Origin: QNYZ01 sp964577615
GTDB taxonomy: Bacteria; Desulfobacterota; Desulfobacteria; Desulfobacterales; QNYZ01
Assembly (NCBI GenBank): GCA_964577615.1
Contig: CAZNZW010000071.1
Span: 1-12,691 of the forward strand
Reading direction: 5' to 3'
DNA length: 12,691 bases
Made by a program: the position numbers and the translations under genes
In this document: positions 1-7,412 of the stretch, piece by piece
Position numbering within the stretch: position 1 is the stretch's first letter
Layout: the number at the start of each line of letters is the position of its first letter
Notes under the pieces: generated by a model
What the model saw: only the letters and a program-made list of their open reading frames with translations
What the model was told of the DNA's origin: nothing
The model's database searches: none

Positions 1-118
1 CCCCATCGGGGACAAATCGTTTGGCGTCTTCGATAATTTCCCGTGATTTCGGTGTTCTATTTAAATAGGTTTCTTCGATTTTTTTACTGAATTCGGCCAC
101 TTGCTCTTTTTTAGACAT
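1..118 (-). CDS. Class III (PLP-dependent) aminotransferase, N-terminal fragment
   Basis: Only the first 39 codons are in the window; the gene runs off the left edge. The start is well supported: ATG at 116-118 has a strong GGAGG Shine-Dalgarno at 124-128 with 5-nt spacing. The peptide begins MSKKEQVAEF and contains TPKSREIIEDAKRFVPDG. In class III aminotransferases, including glutamate-1-semialdehyde aminomutase-like enzymes, the N-terminus typically has a 'S..L...A....PGG' pattern just before the body of the fold, and this fragment resembles it. The catalytic lysine and PLP site are outside the window, so the family call rests on this short stretch alone. The gene lies 20 bp downstream of the RpiR-type regulator on the same strand, so it is probably its operon partner and possible target. 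Substrate unknown. Confidence 0.45.
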   Translation of the reverse strand, partial: MSKKEQVAEFSKKIEETYLNRTPKSREIIEDAKRFVPDG

Positions 119-123
119 TTTTT

Positions 124-128
124 CCTCC
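124..128 (-). promoter_or_regulatory. Ribosome binding site of the aminotransferase gene
   Basis: GGAGG on the minus strand, 5 nt before the ATG at 118. It lies in the 20-bp gap after the regulator's stop codon. It fixes the aminotransferase start and indicates independent, efficient initiation within the operon. Confidence 0.7.
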
Positions 129-138
129 AAATATTAAA

Positions 139-990
139 TTATTTTATAAATGTGTTAAACTTTTCGAACTCTTTTTCCAGACGATCCAGCACCGGAATGG
201 CCTTGTCTTTCTCCCGCAGCGCAATGGCCGTGATGAGTGCATTGAGCAGGCTCATCGGTGCCGTATACGATTCGAAATAGGCGGGAATCCGGGTTTCGGC
301 GATCAACGCGATATCACTCAACTGGGCGATGGGTGACAATTCGCTGTTGGTGACCGCAATGATGAAAGGGCCCTTTTTCCTGGCTTGCTCGGCAATGTCG
401 ACCGTCTGCTGGGTGTGCCGTTTAAAGCTGATGACCACCAGGACATCCGAGGATCCCATATCCCGCAATTGTTCGGGGAGATCCCCCACTCCCAACTCCA
501 CCAGGTGGACGGAATTTAAGAAAAATCGAAGATCAAACGCCAGATAAAAAGCCAGAGCATAGCTCGCCCGCAACCCCAGCACATACAGGCGTCTGGCGGA
601 GCAGAGCTTATCCACCGCCCGGTGAAACGTTTCTTCGGATATTCCGGCGCCCAGATCCCGGATCTTTTCAATATCTCCGGTCAGGATATCGGTAAAAAGG
701 GACTGGCGGCCTTCCAGGGTTTTGGCGGATTCAATCAGCCGGGTTGATGTGGAGTAATCCGCCAGCATTTTTTCCCCGACGACCCTTTTAAATTCCGAAA
801 ACCCGGAAAATCCGAGGCCATTGACAAACCGGATAACCGTTGCTTCGGATACATGGGCCCGGGCGGCGATCTGGGTAATGTTTAGTAAAATCGCCTGGCT
901 CAAGTGGTGAAAAATGTAATCCGCCACTTTCCGCTGACTGGGCGGAAATGTCTGGTATGCGTCGGATATCTGTTGAAGTATTTTTTCCAT
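139..990 (-). CDS. RpiR/MurR family transcriptional regulator (HTH + SIS domain)
   Basis: A 283-residue protein of normal length for the RpiR family, which are DNA-binding regulators whose SIS domain binds phosphosugars. Residues 1-75 form the HTH_6 domain: SQRKVADYI near 18-26, then the recognition helix region with HVSEATVIRFVNGLGF (46-61), close to the family consensus. Residues about 130-255 are the SIS domain, with RRLYVLGLRAS at 133-143, VVISFKRHTQQTV at 185-197 and IIAVTN at 210-215. I chose ATG at 990. A TTG at 1002 adds four residues (LGSG), and neither start has a clear Shine-Dalgarno. It is divergent from the glycosyltransferase and followed after 20 bp by the aminotransferase, so by family habit it probably controls that operon and itself. 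The ligand is unknown; phosphosugar or amino-sugar phosphate is inference from the SIS fold. Confidence 0.9.
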   Translation of the reverse strand: MEKILQQISDAYQTFPPSQRKVADYIFHHLSQAILLNITQIAARAHVSEATVIRFVNGLGFSGFSEFKRVVGEKMLADYSTSTRLIESAKTLEGRQSLFTDILTGDIEKIRDLGAGISEETFHRAVDKLCSARRLYVLGLRASYALAFYLAFDLRFFLNSVHLVELGVGDLPEQLRDMGSSDVLVVISFKRHTQQTVDIAEQARKKGPFIIAVTNSELSPIAQLSDIALIAETRIPAYFESYTAPMSLLNALITAIALREKDKAIPVLDRLEKEFEKFNTFIK

Positions 991-1040
991 GCCGGAACCC
1001 AAAATGAAGGAAAATTTTCAATATATATTTAATTGACGGA

Positions 1041-1069
1041 TTTATTTCATGGTTGATTTCATTCGTCAA
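1041..1069 (-). promoter_or_regulatory. Candidate sigma70-type promoter for the RpiR-type gene
   Basis: On the minus strand, TTGACG (1064-1069) is separated by exactly 17 bp from AATAAA (1041-1046). This matches the -35 consensus at 5 of 6 positions and the -10 at 4 of 6. It would start transcription around 1034, some 45 nt before the ATG at 990. It overlaps the first codons of the glycosyltransferase if that gene really starts at 1049. Sequence inspection only; the AT-rich context makes chance matches likely. Confidence 0.3.
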
Positions 1070-2008
1070 GCGATTAAAGATGTTTTTCAGTATAATTTAT
1101 TATCCAGCACCGTCCCCTTCCCAGGGGTGCCGGGGTCGGTACCCGCGGGGATAATTTACCATCAACCGATCATCGGGAAGCCATTGAATCCAACCACCTC
1201 CGTCAGTGTGATTATCCCAACCTTCAATCGGGCCCGGGTACTTGAAAAGGCGATAGATTCCGTTTTGTCCCAAGGCCATGACAATTTGGAACTTATCGTG
1301 GTAGACGATGGCTCCACAGACACCACACCTGACCTACTGGCCGCCTACGGCCGAAAAATCACCTGGATTTGCCAGAAAAACCAGGGCGTCAGCGCGGCCC
1401 GAAATACCGGTATTCGCGCATCCTCCGGCGCATTGATTGCCTTTCTCGATTCGGATGATTACTGGCTGCCCGATAAACTGGCCGTCCAGACCGCCTTTTT
1501 AAAGGCCCGCCCGGACGCTTACATCTGCCAGACTGATGAAATCTGGATTCGCAACGGGGTCCGGGTCAATCCGAAAAAAAAACATGCCAAGCCATCAGGG
1601 GATATTTTTCAGCGGTCGCTGTCGCTCTGTCTCGTCAGTCCGTCGGCGGTGATGCTCCGGCGGAATCTGTTCGATGAAGTCGGTTTTTTTGACGAGGTCC
1701 TGCCCGCCTGTGAAGATTACGACCTGTGGCTGAGAATCGGCTGCCGGTATCCGGTTCATCTGATTGATCAGCCGCTGATCGTTAAAACCGGCGGCCATCC
1801 TGATCAGCTCTCCCGGCAGGCGGGACTGGACAGATACCGCATCCGGTCCCTGTCGGGACTGATTGCAAGTGGCCGCCTGTCCCATACCCAGCGACTGCAG
1901 GCAATAATGGTCCTCAAAGAAAAGTGTCGTATCTACGCAGATGGATGCCGGAAGCGGGGGCGGAAGGATGAAGCGGATTACTTTGAAGAATTGACGATTG
2001 ATTATTGA
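1049..2008 (+). CDS. Family 2 glycosyltransferase (GT-A fold)
   Basis: A 319-residue protein that probably transfers a sugar from a nucleotide-sugar donor to a surface-glycan or lipid-linked acceptor. GT2 hallmarks are clear: SVSVIIPTFNRA (51-62), the donor-binding VVDDGS (84-89), the metal-binding FLDSDDYW (132-139), and CEDYDLWLRI (221-230), which carries the ED motif of the catalytic base region. There are no membrane segments and no signal peptide, so it should be cytosolic or peripheral. The start is uncertain. ATG 1049 has only a weak GACGGA upstream, and residues 1-48 match nothing I recognise. GT2 proteins usually begin just before the SVSVIIPTFN strand, so a TTG at 1184, preceded by GGGA at 1175-1178, would give a more typical protein of 274 residues. 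No other sugar or envelope gene is in view, so the acceptor cannot be inferred. It converges on hrpA. Confidence 0.88.
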   Translation: MVDFIRQAIKDVFQYNLLSSTVPFPGVPGSVPAGIIYHQPIIGKPLNPTTSVSVIIPTFNRARVLEKAIDSVLSQGHDNLELIVVDDGSTDTTPDLLAAYGRKITWICQKNQGVSAARNTGIRASSGALIAFLDSDDYWLPDKLAVQTAFLKARPDAYICQTDEIWIRNGVRVNPKKKHAKPSGDIFQRSLSLCLVSPSAVMLRRNLFDEVGFFDEVLPACEDYDLWLRIGCRYPVHLIDQPLIVKTGGHPDQLSRQAGLDRYRIRSLSGLIASGRLSHTQRLQAIMVLKEKCRIYADGCRKRGRKDEADYFEELTIDY

Positions 2009-2010
2009 CA
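1990..2010 (+). repeat. Tandem 7-bp repeat, three units
   Basis: Three consecutive heptamers, ATTGACG, ATTGATT and ATTGACA, run through the last codons of the glycosyltransferase and 2 bp past its stop. The protein's C-terminal LTIDY is therefore encoded by the repeat. Two further units of the same motif occur in opposite orientation at 2132-2145. A single ATTGACG also lies just upstream of the gene at 1032-1038. Confidence 0.5.
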
Positions 2011-2080
2011 ATTTAATGAATCCAGTTTTATCCGAATGCATGAAAAGCACCGGCATCAGTCACATCCATATTTCACCGAC

Positions 2081-2162
2081 TCACATAGATCGCCGGCATC
2101 TACCGGCCATCAACAGGATTCCGTTGGCGATAGTCAATAGTCAATTACAAGCCTCTATGTGA
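2081..2162. repeat. Nested inverted repeat between convergent genes
   Basis: The 146-bp convergent gap (2009-2154) holds no gene. A perfect 9-bp inverted repeat, TCACATAGA (2081-2089) and TCTATGTGA (2154-2162), encloses a second pair, ATCGCC (2089-2094) and GGCGAT (2126-2131). Inside that is a small hairpin, GCCGG (2092-2096) and CCGGC (2103-2107), which competes with the second pair for the same bases. The right arm covers the hrpA TAG stop (2155-2157). On the plus strand the outer arm is followed by a T-rich TTCTTTCTAT, so it might help end glycosyltransferase transcripts, but the 64-nt loop is long for an intrinsic terminator. No target-site duplication is seen. It could be a terminator, an RNA-processing structure or a remnant small repeat element. 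Confidence 0.4.
2132..2145 (-). repeat. Tandem 7-bp repeat, two units, inverted relative to 1990-2010
   Basis: Read on the minus strand this is ATTGACT twice. With the flanking bases it pairs imperfectly with the heptamer array at 1990-2010: about 14 of 17 positions match between 1996-2012 and the reverse complement of 2130-2146. The heptamers thus bracket the convergent gap in opposite orientations. Confidence 0.45.
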
Positions 2163-5100
2163 TTCTTTCTATCTCCGCCTGCTTTTTCTGGAGCCGCTTG
2201 GCCGATACCGGCCGGGGGAGCCGCAGTTCCTGGGCGAAGACCGACACCTTGAAATCTTCCAGCAGCCAGAAAAATTCTTCAACGGCATGCCGTTTATCAT
2301 CGGATGTGGCCGGCGACAGGGTTGTGAGCAGGCGGTCCAGATAATCGGCAAACGGCCGGACGGTTTCCGCCTTGCGGCGATCCTTTTCCAGATCCAGTAC
2401 GGCCCGCTGCGTGCGGATTAAAATCGACCGAAGGTAAACGGGCAGGCGGGCATAGTGTTCCGCATCGTAAATGGTGATCCAGGTCGATGGCACAAGCCGC
2501 TCAAGGTCTTTCCGGCGCTGGTCGATAAACGTCTGCAGGGCCGGCTGGGCGCCATGACGGCGATTCAGCCCGGTCAATCCCTGGCAGGTGGCGGCAATGT
2601 CTTTCAGCACCGGCAGGACCGCTGCCTTGAGGGCGTTGCCCGCATCGTGCAGCTGCGGCCGTGCGGTATCGAGGCAGGTGGCAAACGCTTTTTCGGTCCG
2701 GATATTCCGGGCGAAAAAGTGCGTGACAACTTTTTCAAACAGCTGACGTTCCACTTCGGCAATCTCTTTGCGGGTGGCTGTTTTGGAGACAGCACCGGCC
2801 GGAAGCGACAACCATTTCCTGAGAAATTTCATTTCTCCGGCCAGATGCAGAGTTGCCAGTTTCCGGACGCCATCCAGGTGGGCCGCCAGGGCCCGGGTCC
2901 GGTGCGGGTATACCCGCAGACTGACCGGTCCGGCCGGACCGGTTTCAACGGTGAGCCCCGGATATCCGACCACCGGGACCTCATCGATGGTCTGTTCCAT
3001 AACCGCGGGAACATCGCCAAAATCCCAGCGGTCAAGACCGGTCCGTTCCAGTTGTTTTTTCAGGATATTGAGCTGCCGCGTGTCGCCGCCGCCGGCCGCC
3101 AGCCGGTGTAAAATCGAAGGGTCGCGGCTGCTGCCGATCTCCCGGCCCGAACTGTCCGTAATGACGATGCGCATCTTCAAATAATCGGGCAGCACATCGG
3201 TGGGCCACATTCCGGCCGACACATGCACGCCGAACCGCTGATGGAGCAATCGGCCCAGTGTATTGACCAAGGGCTCATTTTCAAAGGTGGCAGGGATATC
3301 GGCCAGCATCGATTCCACTACCCGGGGCGCCGGTCCCAGCTGGCGGCGGATCGTTTTGGGCAGTCCCCTGATCAGGGTCTGAATTTTTTCGGCGATGAAT
3401 CCCGGCACCAGCCAGTCCGGGGCCGAGACAGGCACCGATGCCGCCATGCCGGCCGGGATGGTCACGGTGATACCGTCGACCGCATCGCCCGGCGCGTAGG
3501 CATACGTGCACGGATACACGTTGCCGCCCCAGCAGACCGTATCCGGGTACGCCGCCAGCCGCTCTGTATCCGGTGAGTAGCGTATCAGGTCGCTCCGATG
3601 GATGCGCAAAAATCGATCGCTGCCGCGCGCCTTGATCTGTTGCCGGAGCAGACGCATATTCCAGACTCCTTCCAGCCGGGAACTGTAAAACGCGGCCAAT
3701 GCCTGGGAACCGACAAAAATATCCCGCCGACGCAACCGGTTTTCCAGATTACAGACCGTCTGTACCTGGCGCTGGTTGTGGCGCAGAAAGGGCGGCGGCC
3801 GCATAATATCCCCCGCCACCAGGGCTTCTTCAATAAACACATCAGCCGCCGTTTTCTCGTCGATTCGGCCATACACCACCGGCCGGCCGGCAACGATGAC
3901 AAGGCCGAACAGACTGACCTGTTCGACTCCCATGACGGTTTCTTTTTTCCTGTCCCAGCGGGGGGCACGCCAGGTCAATCGGCACAGGTCCCCGGCCAGG
4001 GGTTCCAGCCAGCCGGGATCAATATTGGCGTTGATGCGGGCAAACAGCTGCGAGGTCTGCACGATTTCGGCGGACACAATCCACTTGCCCGCCTGATCGA
4101 ACAGGCCGGAGCCGGGAAAAATCATCACTTCCCGGCCACGCGTGGCGGTAAAACTGTTTTTTTCTTTCCGGCAGGCGATATTGGACAGAAACCCACTCAG
4201 GATCGACTGGTGAACCGCTGCATACCGGGGAGAAAAGTGATTTTTGCCGTCAGGGGCCAGCACCTCCGCACCAGGCAGTGCCCCCGCGCGGATGCCCGAT
4301 TCCATCAGCATCCGGCCCAGCTGGCGATGGATATCCCGCCATTCCCGCATCCGGCGGTAGGAAAGAAAATGCTGCCGGCAATACCGCTTCATTCGGCCCG
4401 ATCCCCGCCCCTCGGCCAGTCCGGCTTCAAACCACCGCCAGATGTTCAGCCGGGTGATAAAATCCGACTGTGGATCGGTCCAGACGGCATGGGCCCGGTC
4501 CGCCTCTTTCCGCATTTCCATTGGACGCTCCCGGGGATCCTGAATGCTCAGGGCCGCGGCAATAATCAGAATTTCGGCTACACACCCGCGCCGGCCCGCT
4601 TCGATGAGCATTCGGGACAGACGCGGGTCCACCGGCAGCCGCGCCATTATTCTGCCATCGGCAGTTAACCGGATACGCCGGGAGGATTTTTTCTTCCTGC
4701 GTGTTTTTTCAGCCGGCCTGAGCGCGCCGAGTTCACGCAGCAGCCGGTAACCGTCATCAATCATCCGTGGCGCCGGTGGGTCGATAAAAGGAAAATCCGC
4801 CACATTGCCGAGGCCCAGGGCCGTCATCCGCAGAATGACATCGGCCAGGTTGCTTCTTAAAATTTCCGGCGCGGTAAACAGCGGCCGGGAAAGATAATCG
4901 TTTTCCGGATAGAGCCGCACACAGATGCCGTCGGCCACCCGGCCACAGCGGCCCTTGCGCTGGTCGGCACTGCTTCGTGAGATGGCATCGATGGGCAAAA
5001 GTGTACACCGGGAACGGGGCGTATAGCGGGGGATACGGGCCAGGCCGGTATCGATCACGTACCGGATACCGGGGATGGTAATGGACGTTTCGGCCACATT

Positions 5101-6198
5101 GGTGGCCACAATGATTTTGCGCCCCGCCACCCGGCCAAACACCCGGGACTGGGCCGGTCCGGTCAGCCGGGCAAAAAGAGGCAGGACCGTTGTTCCGGGA
5201 CGGGACCGGCCTTCGAGCATGCGGCAGGTGTCGCGGATATCCTGTTCGGTGGGCATAAAAACAAGCATATCCCCCGATCGGCTTTGCCGCAGGATACGGT
5301 CGGCGGCGGCCACCGCCTGGTCCACATAGGTCGTATCAACATCGCTGCCCGACGGATCCGGCGCTTCATACCGAACCTGTACTGGAAACATCCGGCCCGA
5401 CACCTCGATAATCGGTGCATCATTAAACGCCCGGGAAAACTTTTCGGTATCGATGGTGGCCGAGGTCACAATCAGCCGCATATGCCGCCGCCGGGTCAGC
5501 AGACGTCTGGCCAGCCCCAGCGTCAAGTCAATATTCAGGCTCCGTTCGTGGGCCTCGTCGACAATCAGCGTATCGTAGGCATTTAAAAACGGATCGGTCT
5601 GAATTTCGGCCAGCAGGATGCCGTCTGTCATAATCTTGATAAAACCACCGGGCGCCGTCCGGTTCCGGAAACGGATTTTGTACCCCACGGTCTGTCCCAG
5701 CTCCGTCCCCATTTCTTCGGCAATCCGCCGGGCCACGGTGGTAGCCGCAATCCGCCGGGGCTGGGTACACCCGATAATCCCGTCGATCCCCCGGCCGGCA
5801 TCCAGGCAGAATTTGGGAATCTGGGTGGTCTTGCCCGATCCGGTTTCCCCGGAAATGATCACCACCTGGTTATTCTTAATGGCGTCAATGATTTCGTCTT
5901 TTCGGGCAAGAATGGGAAGATCCGTCACAGGATAGACGGCTGCCGGTCGCTGTTGAATCCTTGCAGTGCGACGTCTGGCGGATGCGGTAATGTCTTTTTC
6001 GAGACGGGTCAGATGCTTTAAAGCAGATGCCGGATAGCCGGTATCGGATTTGCTGTGTCTGATGCGATTGAGTTTACGATTCAGGATATGCCGGTCGGCG
6101 CCACAGACAGCGACCAGGCCGGCACGGGCCTGACGAATTTTCCGGTTGACGACGGCCGGGGAAACATCTGGGGGTACCCTGGCCGAGTCAGACGCCAC
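2155..6198 (-). CDS. hrpA: ATP-dependent RNA helicase HrpA (DEAH box)
   Basis: A full-length HrpA (1347 residues from the chosen start; Escherichia coli HrpA is about 1300). It is a cytosolic DEAH-box RNA helicase. The E. coli protein has been linked to mRNA processing and to splitting stalled ribosomes. Numbering from GTG 6198: Walker A GETGSGKTT 117-125, DEAH 214-217, SAT 246-248, TNVAET 366-371, QRKGRCGR 413-420. These are followed by the winged-helix/HA2 region (SIQDPRERPM), the OB-fold region (FPGSGLF) and the long HrpA-specific C-terminal DUF3418 region, ending FKVSVFAQEL like the E. coli C-terminus. The start is ambiguous. GTG 6198 overlaps serB by 11 nt and has a weak GGAAAAG 10 nt upstream. 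ATG 6267 would overlap serB by 80 nt, has no Shine-Dalgarno and adds 23 residues without family support. A basic stretch near residues 498-508 (KTRRKKKSSRR) appears longer than in E. coli. Probably co-transcribed with serB. Confidence 0.95.
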   Translation of the reverse strand: MASDSARVPPDVSPAVVNRKIRQARAGLVAVCGADRHILNRKLNRIRHSKSDTGYPASALKHLTRLEKDITASARRRTARIQQRPAAVYPVTDLPILARKDEIIDAIKNNQVVIISGETGSGKTTQIPKFCLDAGRGIDGIIGCTQPRRIAATTVARRIAEEMGTELGQTVGYKIRFRNRTAPGGFIKIMTDGILLAEIQTDPFLNAYDTLIVDEAHERSLNIDLTLGLARRLLTRRRHMRLIVTSATIDTEKFSRAFNDAPIIEVSGRMFPVQVRYEAPDPSGSDVDTTYVDQAVAAADRILRQSRSGDMLVFMPTEQDIRDTCRMLEGRSRPGTTVLPLFARLTGPAQSRVFGRVAGRKIIVATNVAETSITIPGIRYVIDTGLARIPRYTPRSRCTLLPIDAISRSSADQRKGRCGRVADGICVRLYPENDYLSRPLFTAPEILRSNLADVILRMTALGLGNVADFPFIDPPAPRMIDDGYRLLRELGALRPAEKTRRKKKSSRRIRLTADGRIMARLPVDPRLSRMLIEAGRRGCVAEILIIAAALSIQDPRERPMEMRKEADRAHAVWTDPQSDFITRLNIWRWFEAGLAEGRGSGRMKRYCRQHFLSYRRMREWRDIHRQLGRMLMESGIRAGALPGAEVLAPDGKNHFSPRYAAVHQSILSGFLSNIACRKEKNSFTATRGREVMIFPGSGLFDQAGKWIVSAEIVQTSQLFARINANIDPGWLEPLAGDLCRLTWRAPRWDRKKETVMGVEQVSLFGLVIVAGRPVVYGRIDEKTAADVFIEEALVAGDIMRPPPFLRHNQRQVQTVCNLENRLRRRDIFVGSQALAAFYSSRLEGVWNMRLLRQQIKARGSDRFLRIHRSDLIRYSPDTERLAAYPDTVCWGGNVYPCTYAYAPGDAVDGITVTIPAGMAASVPVSAPDWLVPGFIAEKIQTLIRGLPKTIRRQLGPAPRVVESMLADIPATFENEPLVNTLGRLLHQRFGVHVSAGMWPTDVLPDYLKMRIVITDSSGREIGSSRDPSILHRLAAGGGDTRQLNILKKQLERTGLDRWDFGDVPAVMEQTIDEVPVVGYPGLTVETGPAGPVSLRVYPHRTRALAAHLDGVRKLATLHLAGEMKFLRKWLSLPAGAVSKTATRKEIAEVERQLFEKVVTHFFARNIRTEKAFATCLDTARPQLHDAGNALKAAVLPVLKDIAATCQGLTGLNRRHGAQPALQTFIDQRRKDLERLVPSTWITIYDAEHYARLPVYLRSILIRTQRAVLDLEKDRRKAETVRPFADYLDRLLTTLSPATSDDKRHAVEEFFWLLEDFKVSVFAQELRLPRPVSAKRLQKKQAEIERIT

Positions 6199-7381
6199 CG
6201 TTTTGTATCTTTTCCATCTGCGCGTCCGGAATGCCGAGAAAATAGAGCAGGCCTGACAGATTATCATTGCTCAGCATGCCGTCACTGTATTTTTTCAGGG
6301 CTTCCTTGGGGTTAAAGGCGATGGCCAGGCCGGCATTCTGCAGCATGAAACGGTCATTGGCGCCGTCACCCACGGCCACGATCTGGTCCGGGGAGATATT
6401 TTCCTTTTCGGCAATTTCATTGAGGATATCCGCCTTGGACTGGGCATCGATAATACGCCCCCGGATCTCTCCGGTCACAACGCCGTCCTTGATCTCCAGT
6501 TCGTTGGCAAACACATAGTCGAGATTGAGGCGGTCTTTCAGATAATCGGTAAAAAAAGAAAATCCTCCGGATACCACGGCCACTTTATATCCCATGAAAC
6601 GCAGGGTCGCGATCAGATCTTCCGCGCCCGGCGTTAAATGGACACTGTCGAAGATCGACTCCAGCTGGTGCCGGGTGAGCCCCTTGAGCAATCGAATCCG
6701 CTCTGTAATGGCTTCGATAAAATCGATCTCACCGTTCATGGCCCGGGCCGTCACCGCTTTCACCCGCGCTCCGACCCCGGCGATTTCCGCCATTTCATCG
6801 ATAATTTCCTCCTGGATCAGGGTCGAATCGCAGTCGAAAACAACCACCCGGCGAGGCTTGTTAAACAGGTCTTCATCCCGCAGGGAAACATCCAGCGCAC
6901 TTTTTTCCGAAAACGTATAAAATTCCCGGCGCAAGGCGGCCACGTCCGTGAGGGCAGAGCCGTCCAGAGACAGTTCCATGGCAATATAATCTCCCCTTGC
7001 AATCATTCGGATCGACTCAATATTCACCTTGTTCCGGGCGCATACCCCGGACACCGCCGCGACAATCCCCGGCCGGTCCCGGCCCATCACAGTCAGGACC
7101 ATCATCTTTTTAACGGGATTGCGCCGGCCGGCCTCGTATGGCTCAACCCTCAGTCCCAGTTCAAATCTGGATTCAAGAGCGGCCATGCGACTCATCATTT
7201 CTTCACAGGAAAAAGTGGATGTTTTCAAGTCAACCACTAAAAACATTGAGAAATGCCCCCGTACCGAGCGGGCGTCAATATCAACAATATTTACATTTAT
7301 ATCGGCCAGAACCTGCGCCACACGATGGGCCAGCCCGGGCTGGTCTTTGGCAACAGCTGATATAACGAATAATGAACTCAT
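6188..7381 (-). CDS. serB: Phosphoserine phosphatase SerB with two N-terminal ACT domains
   Basis: A 397-residue cytosolic enzyme that hydrolyses O-phospho-L-serine to L-serine, the last step of the phosphorylated serine pathway. Two ACT domains come first (about 1-80, with KDQPGLAHRVA; about 92-170, with GRDRPGIVAAV), as in Mycobacterium tuberculosis SerB2, where they bind amino acids for feedback control. The HAD catalytic domain follows: motif I FDCDSTLI (182-189; nucleophile Asp183, acid/base Asp185), motif II Ser271 in VVSGGF, motif III Lys316, motif IV GDGAND (338-343). All catalytic residues are present. Motif IV continues RFML where many SerB proteins have a hydrophobic residue after GDGAND. 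ATG at 7381 is supported by GGAG at 7387-7390 with 5-nt spacing. It lies upstream of hrpA, overlapping it by about 11 nt, so translational coupling is plausible. No other serine-pathway gene is visible. Confidence 0.96.
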   Translation of the reverse strand: MSSLFVISAVAKDQPGLAHRVAQVLADINVNIVDIDARSVRGHFSMFLVVDLKTSTFSCEEMMSRMAALESRFELGLRVEPYEAGRRNPVKKMMVLTVMGRDRPGIVAAVSGVCARNKVNIESIRMIARGDYIAMELSLDGSALTDVAALRREFYTFSEKSALDVSLRDEDLFNKPRRVVVFDCDSTLIQEEIIDEMAEIAGVGARVKAVTARAMNGEIDFIEAITERIRLLKGLTRHQLESIFDSVHLTPGAEDLIATLRFMGYKVAVVSGGFSFFTDYLKDRLNLDYVFANELEIKDGVVTGEIRGRIIDAQSKADILNEIAEKENISPDQIVAVGDGANDRFMLQNAGLAIAFNPKEALKKYSDGMLSNDNLSGLLYFLGIPDAQMEKIQNGGV

Positions 7382-7412
7382 TCAAACTCCGATTGTTGTT
7401 AAAACCGTAAAT

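Noticed and set aside
788..1069. Minus-strand frame overlapping the N-terminus of the RpiR-type regulator
   Set aside because: It overlaps the conserved HTH region in another frame and has no family-like motifs.
1091..1096. Perfect TATAAT as a plus-strand promoter for the glycosyltransferase
   Set aside because: No -35-like hexamer at 16-18 bp and no TGn extension were found, so I do not list it as a promoter. It is mentioned only in relation to the uncertain start codon.
3598..4668. Plus-strand open frame (356 codons) inside hrpA
   Set aside because: It is fully antisense to conserved HrpA sequence in high-GC DNA, where long antisense frames arise by chance. No recognisable protein features.
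6199..6267. ATG 6267 as the hrpA start
   Set aside because: It has no ribosome binding site and overlaps serB by 80 nt. The extra 23 residues do not resemble HrpA; they are serB sequence read in another frame.
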